Of a DNA stretch of 64,000 nucleotides, positions 63,146 to 64,000 are shown piece by piece (the first letter of the stretch is position 1; the number at the start of each line of letters is the position of its first letter). Below the pieces are notes generated by a model, which saw only the letters and a program-made list of their open reading frames with translations, was not told where the DNA came from and ran no database searches. The translations under genes and the position numbers were made by a program. Origin of the DNA: Planctomycetota bacterium (GTDB taxonomy: Bacteria; Planctomycetota; UBA1135; GCA-002686595); the NCBI GenBank assembly GCA_012959525.1, contig DUDB01000037.1:1-64000 (forward strand), written 5' to 3'.

Positions 63146-63670
63146 ATGGCCTCGAGTGCCACGCCTTCACGGCGACGCTGGCGTAGTGTGGGACTGCGCC
63201 TCGTTGTGGGGCTGTTCTTCCTTTGGGGGCTGGCCTTCAACGTGTCGGAGGTGCGCGGCAGCTCCATGGAGCCGGGCATCCACGACCGCGACCACGTCAT
63301 GGTGGACCACGTGACCTTCCGCCTGGTGGGCCTCGAATGTGGGGACATCGTCGTGTTGCAGTACCCCTTGGATCCGAGCCTGGACTACATCAAGCGTGTC
63401 ATCGGCCTGCCCGGTGACAAGGTGGTCATCAGTCGGGGCAGGGTCTTCGTCAATGGTGCGATCCTGGACGAGCCCTACGTGGGGCCCCATTCGGTCGAGC
63501 CCTGGACGCACCTGGAGACGGTGGTACGCGCGGATCACTGCTTCGTGCTCGGCGACAACCGCAACCGCTCATCCGACAGCCGGGAGTTCGGGCAGGTGCC
63601 CTACGGCAACGTGCGGGGCAAGGCCATGTTCCGCTTCTGGCCCGTGGGACGCATCGGAACCCTGGACTGA
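63146..63670 (+). CDS. lepB: Signal peptidase I
   Basis: This 174-residue membrane protease removes signal peptides from exported proteins. One span (VGLRLVVGLFFLWGLAF) precedes the catalytic Ser in RGSSMEPGIHDRDHV, and DYIKRVIGLPGDKV carries the catalytic Lys. VLGDNRNRSSDSREFGQVP is the last family box. It has the compact single-span form. ATG 63146 is used; the in-frame extension upstream has no membrane segment or family match and lies in the intergenic region. Confidence 0.9.
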   Translation: MASSATPSRRRWRSVGLRLVVGLFFLWGLAFNVSEVRGSSMEPGIHDRDHVMVDHVTFRLVGLECGDIVVLQYPLDPSLDYIKRVIGLPGDKVVISRGRVFVNGAILDEPYVGPHSVEPWTHLETVVRADHCFVLGDNRNRSSDSREFGQVPYGNVRGKAMFRFWPVGRIGTLD

Positions 63671-63729
63671 GCCCGACTTGCGGTCACAGTAGATGACCCG
63701 GACCCCCAGGTTTTGGTAAACCCTGGCAA

Positions 63730-64000
63730 GTGAATGAGCAGACTGCACGCCCTGTGGCCCTGGTGACCGGCGCTGGCCGGGGTATCGGGCTGGAGACCGC
63801 CATCGACCTTTCTCGAAGGGGCTGGCGTACGCACGTGGTCTGGCGTGAGAACAACCGCGAGAAGCTGGAAGAGCGCTTTCCCGGCCGGGTGCATCGCGGA
63901 GACGTGACCTCCGAGGATGACTGCCGGCGCATCGTAGGCGCCGTGTTGGAGGTGGATGACCGTATCGATGGCGTTGTGCACGCCGTGGGCGAGTACACAC
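63730..64000 (+). CDS. Short-chain dehydrogenase/reductase, 5' part only
   Basis: A GTG at 63730 opens a frame that runs off the window end. The 90 visible residues read VALVTGAGRGIGLETAIDL with the NAD(P)-binding TGxxxGxG motif and HRGDVTSEDDC further on, followed by DGVVHAVGEY, close to the NNAG position. It resembles FabG-type or sugar-modifying reductases. It follows signal peptidase by 59 nt. Confidence 0.8.
   Translation, partial: MNEQTARPVALVTGAGRGIGLETAIDLSRRGWRTHVVWRENNREKLEERFPGRVHRGDVTSEDDCRRIVGAVLEVDDRIDGVVHAVGEYT

Overview
The window is GC-rich (about two thirds G+C by eye), densely coded DNA that reads like a chromosomal stretch of a member of the Planctomycetota. This is inferred from family content: DUF1080 lipoproteins, a CxxCH/DUF2231 membrane cytochrome, a TPR/VCBS/ASPIC-UnbV giant lipoprotein, several non-FGly sulfatase-fold proteins, a DUF4388 giant protein, and secreted proteins ending in a 'Q-x-W-Y-R-D' type C-terminal module. 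A deep, less-studied lineage is possible, but I cannot place it further. I see no rRNA, CRISPR array, insertion sequence or prophage. One tRNA (His) and one TPP riboswitch are clear.

Layout. 1-3.8 kb: the tail of a secreted protein, an S41 peptidase-like protein, a chimeric gene relic, a seven-repeat RCC1-like secreted protein and a HEAT-like lipoprotein whose C-terminal part is duplicated in the relic. 3.8-9.6 kb: a DUF4388/TPR/PEGA/propeller protein, a MobA-like nucleotidyltransferase overlapping a MoeB/ThiF-type E1 enzyme, a zinc-ribbon membrane protein and a coiled-coil protein. 9.7 kb: tRNA-His with its own promoter. 9.9-13 kb: membrane cytochrome plus a PLP aminotransferase (ATGA overlap) and two small proteins. 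13.1-17.4 kb: a four-gene sugar module (Gfo/Idh oxidoreductase, sugar isomerase/epimerase, MFS transporter, DUF1080 hydrolase).

17.5-25 kb: a large metallopeptidase-like multidomain protein, two small lipoprotein/membrane proteins, L-2-hydroxyglutarate oxidase and a secreted M43 pappalysin-type protease. 25.2-30.1 kb: a TPP riboswitch abutting thiC, then an LplT-Aas fusion that lacks the adenylation lid. 30.1-37.7 kb: FAD oxidoreductase, Gfo/Idh oxidoreductase, thioesterase, EEP-family lipoprotein, DUF4332-like protein and the giant UnbV lipoprotein. 37.9-48.6 kb: a tight operon of M28 membrane peptidase, GT-C glycosyltransferase with TPRs and a sulfatase-fold lipoprotein, then a carboxypeptidase-regulatory-repeat protein and a second sulfatase-fold lipoprotein.

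48.7-56.5 kb: a UvrD-like helicase, a DprE2-like/DprE1-like pair (the arabinan-precursor epimerase pair known from mycobacteria) followed by an RlmL-like rRNA methyltransferase, a DUF4003-like protein, an ApaH-like phosphatase and a 38-residue very basic peptide. 56.6-64 kb: an EamA transporter fused to a beta-propeller, a NatA/NatB-type ABC exporter whose second permease is fused to a CPBP protease, signal peptidase I and the start of a short-chain dehydrogenase.

The strongest leads are the DprE-like pair, the lid-less LplT-Aas fusion, the duplicated/chimeric relic beside the RCC1-like gene, the EamA-propeller fusion and the 38-residue basic peptide. Three convergent gene pairs end in the same interlocked CTAG stop overlap.
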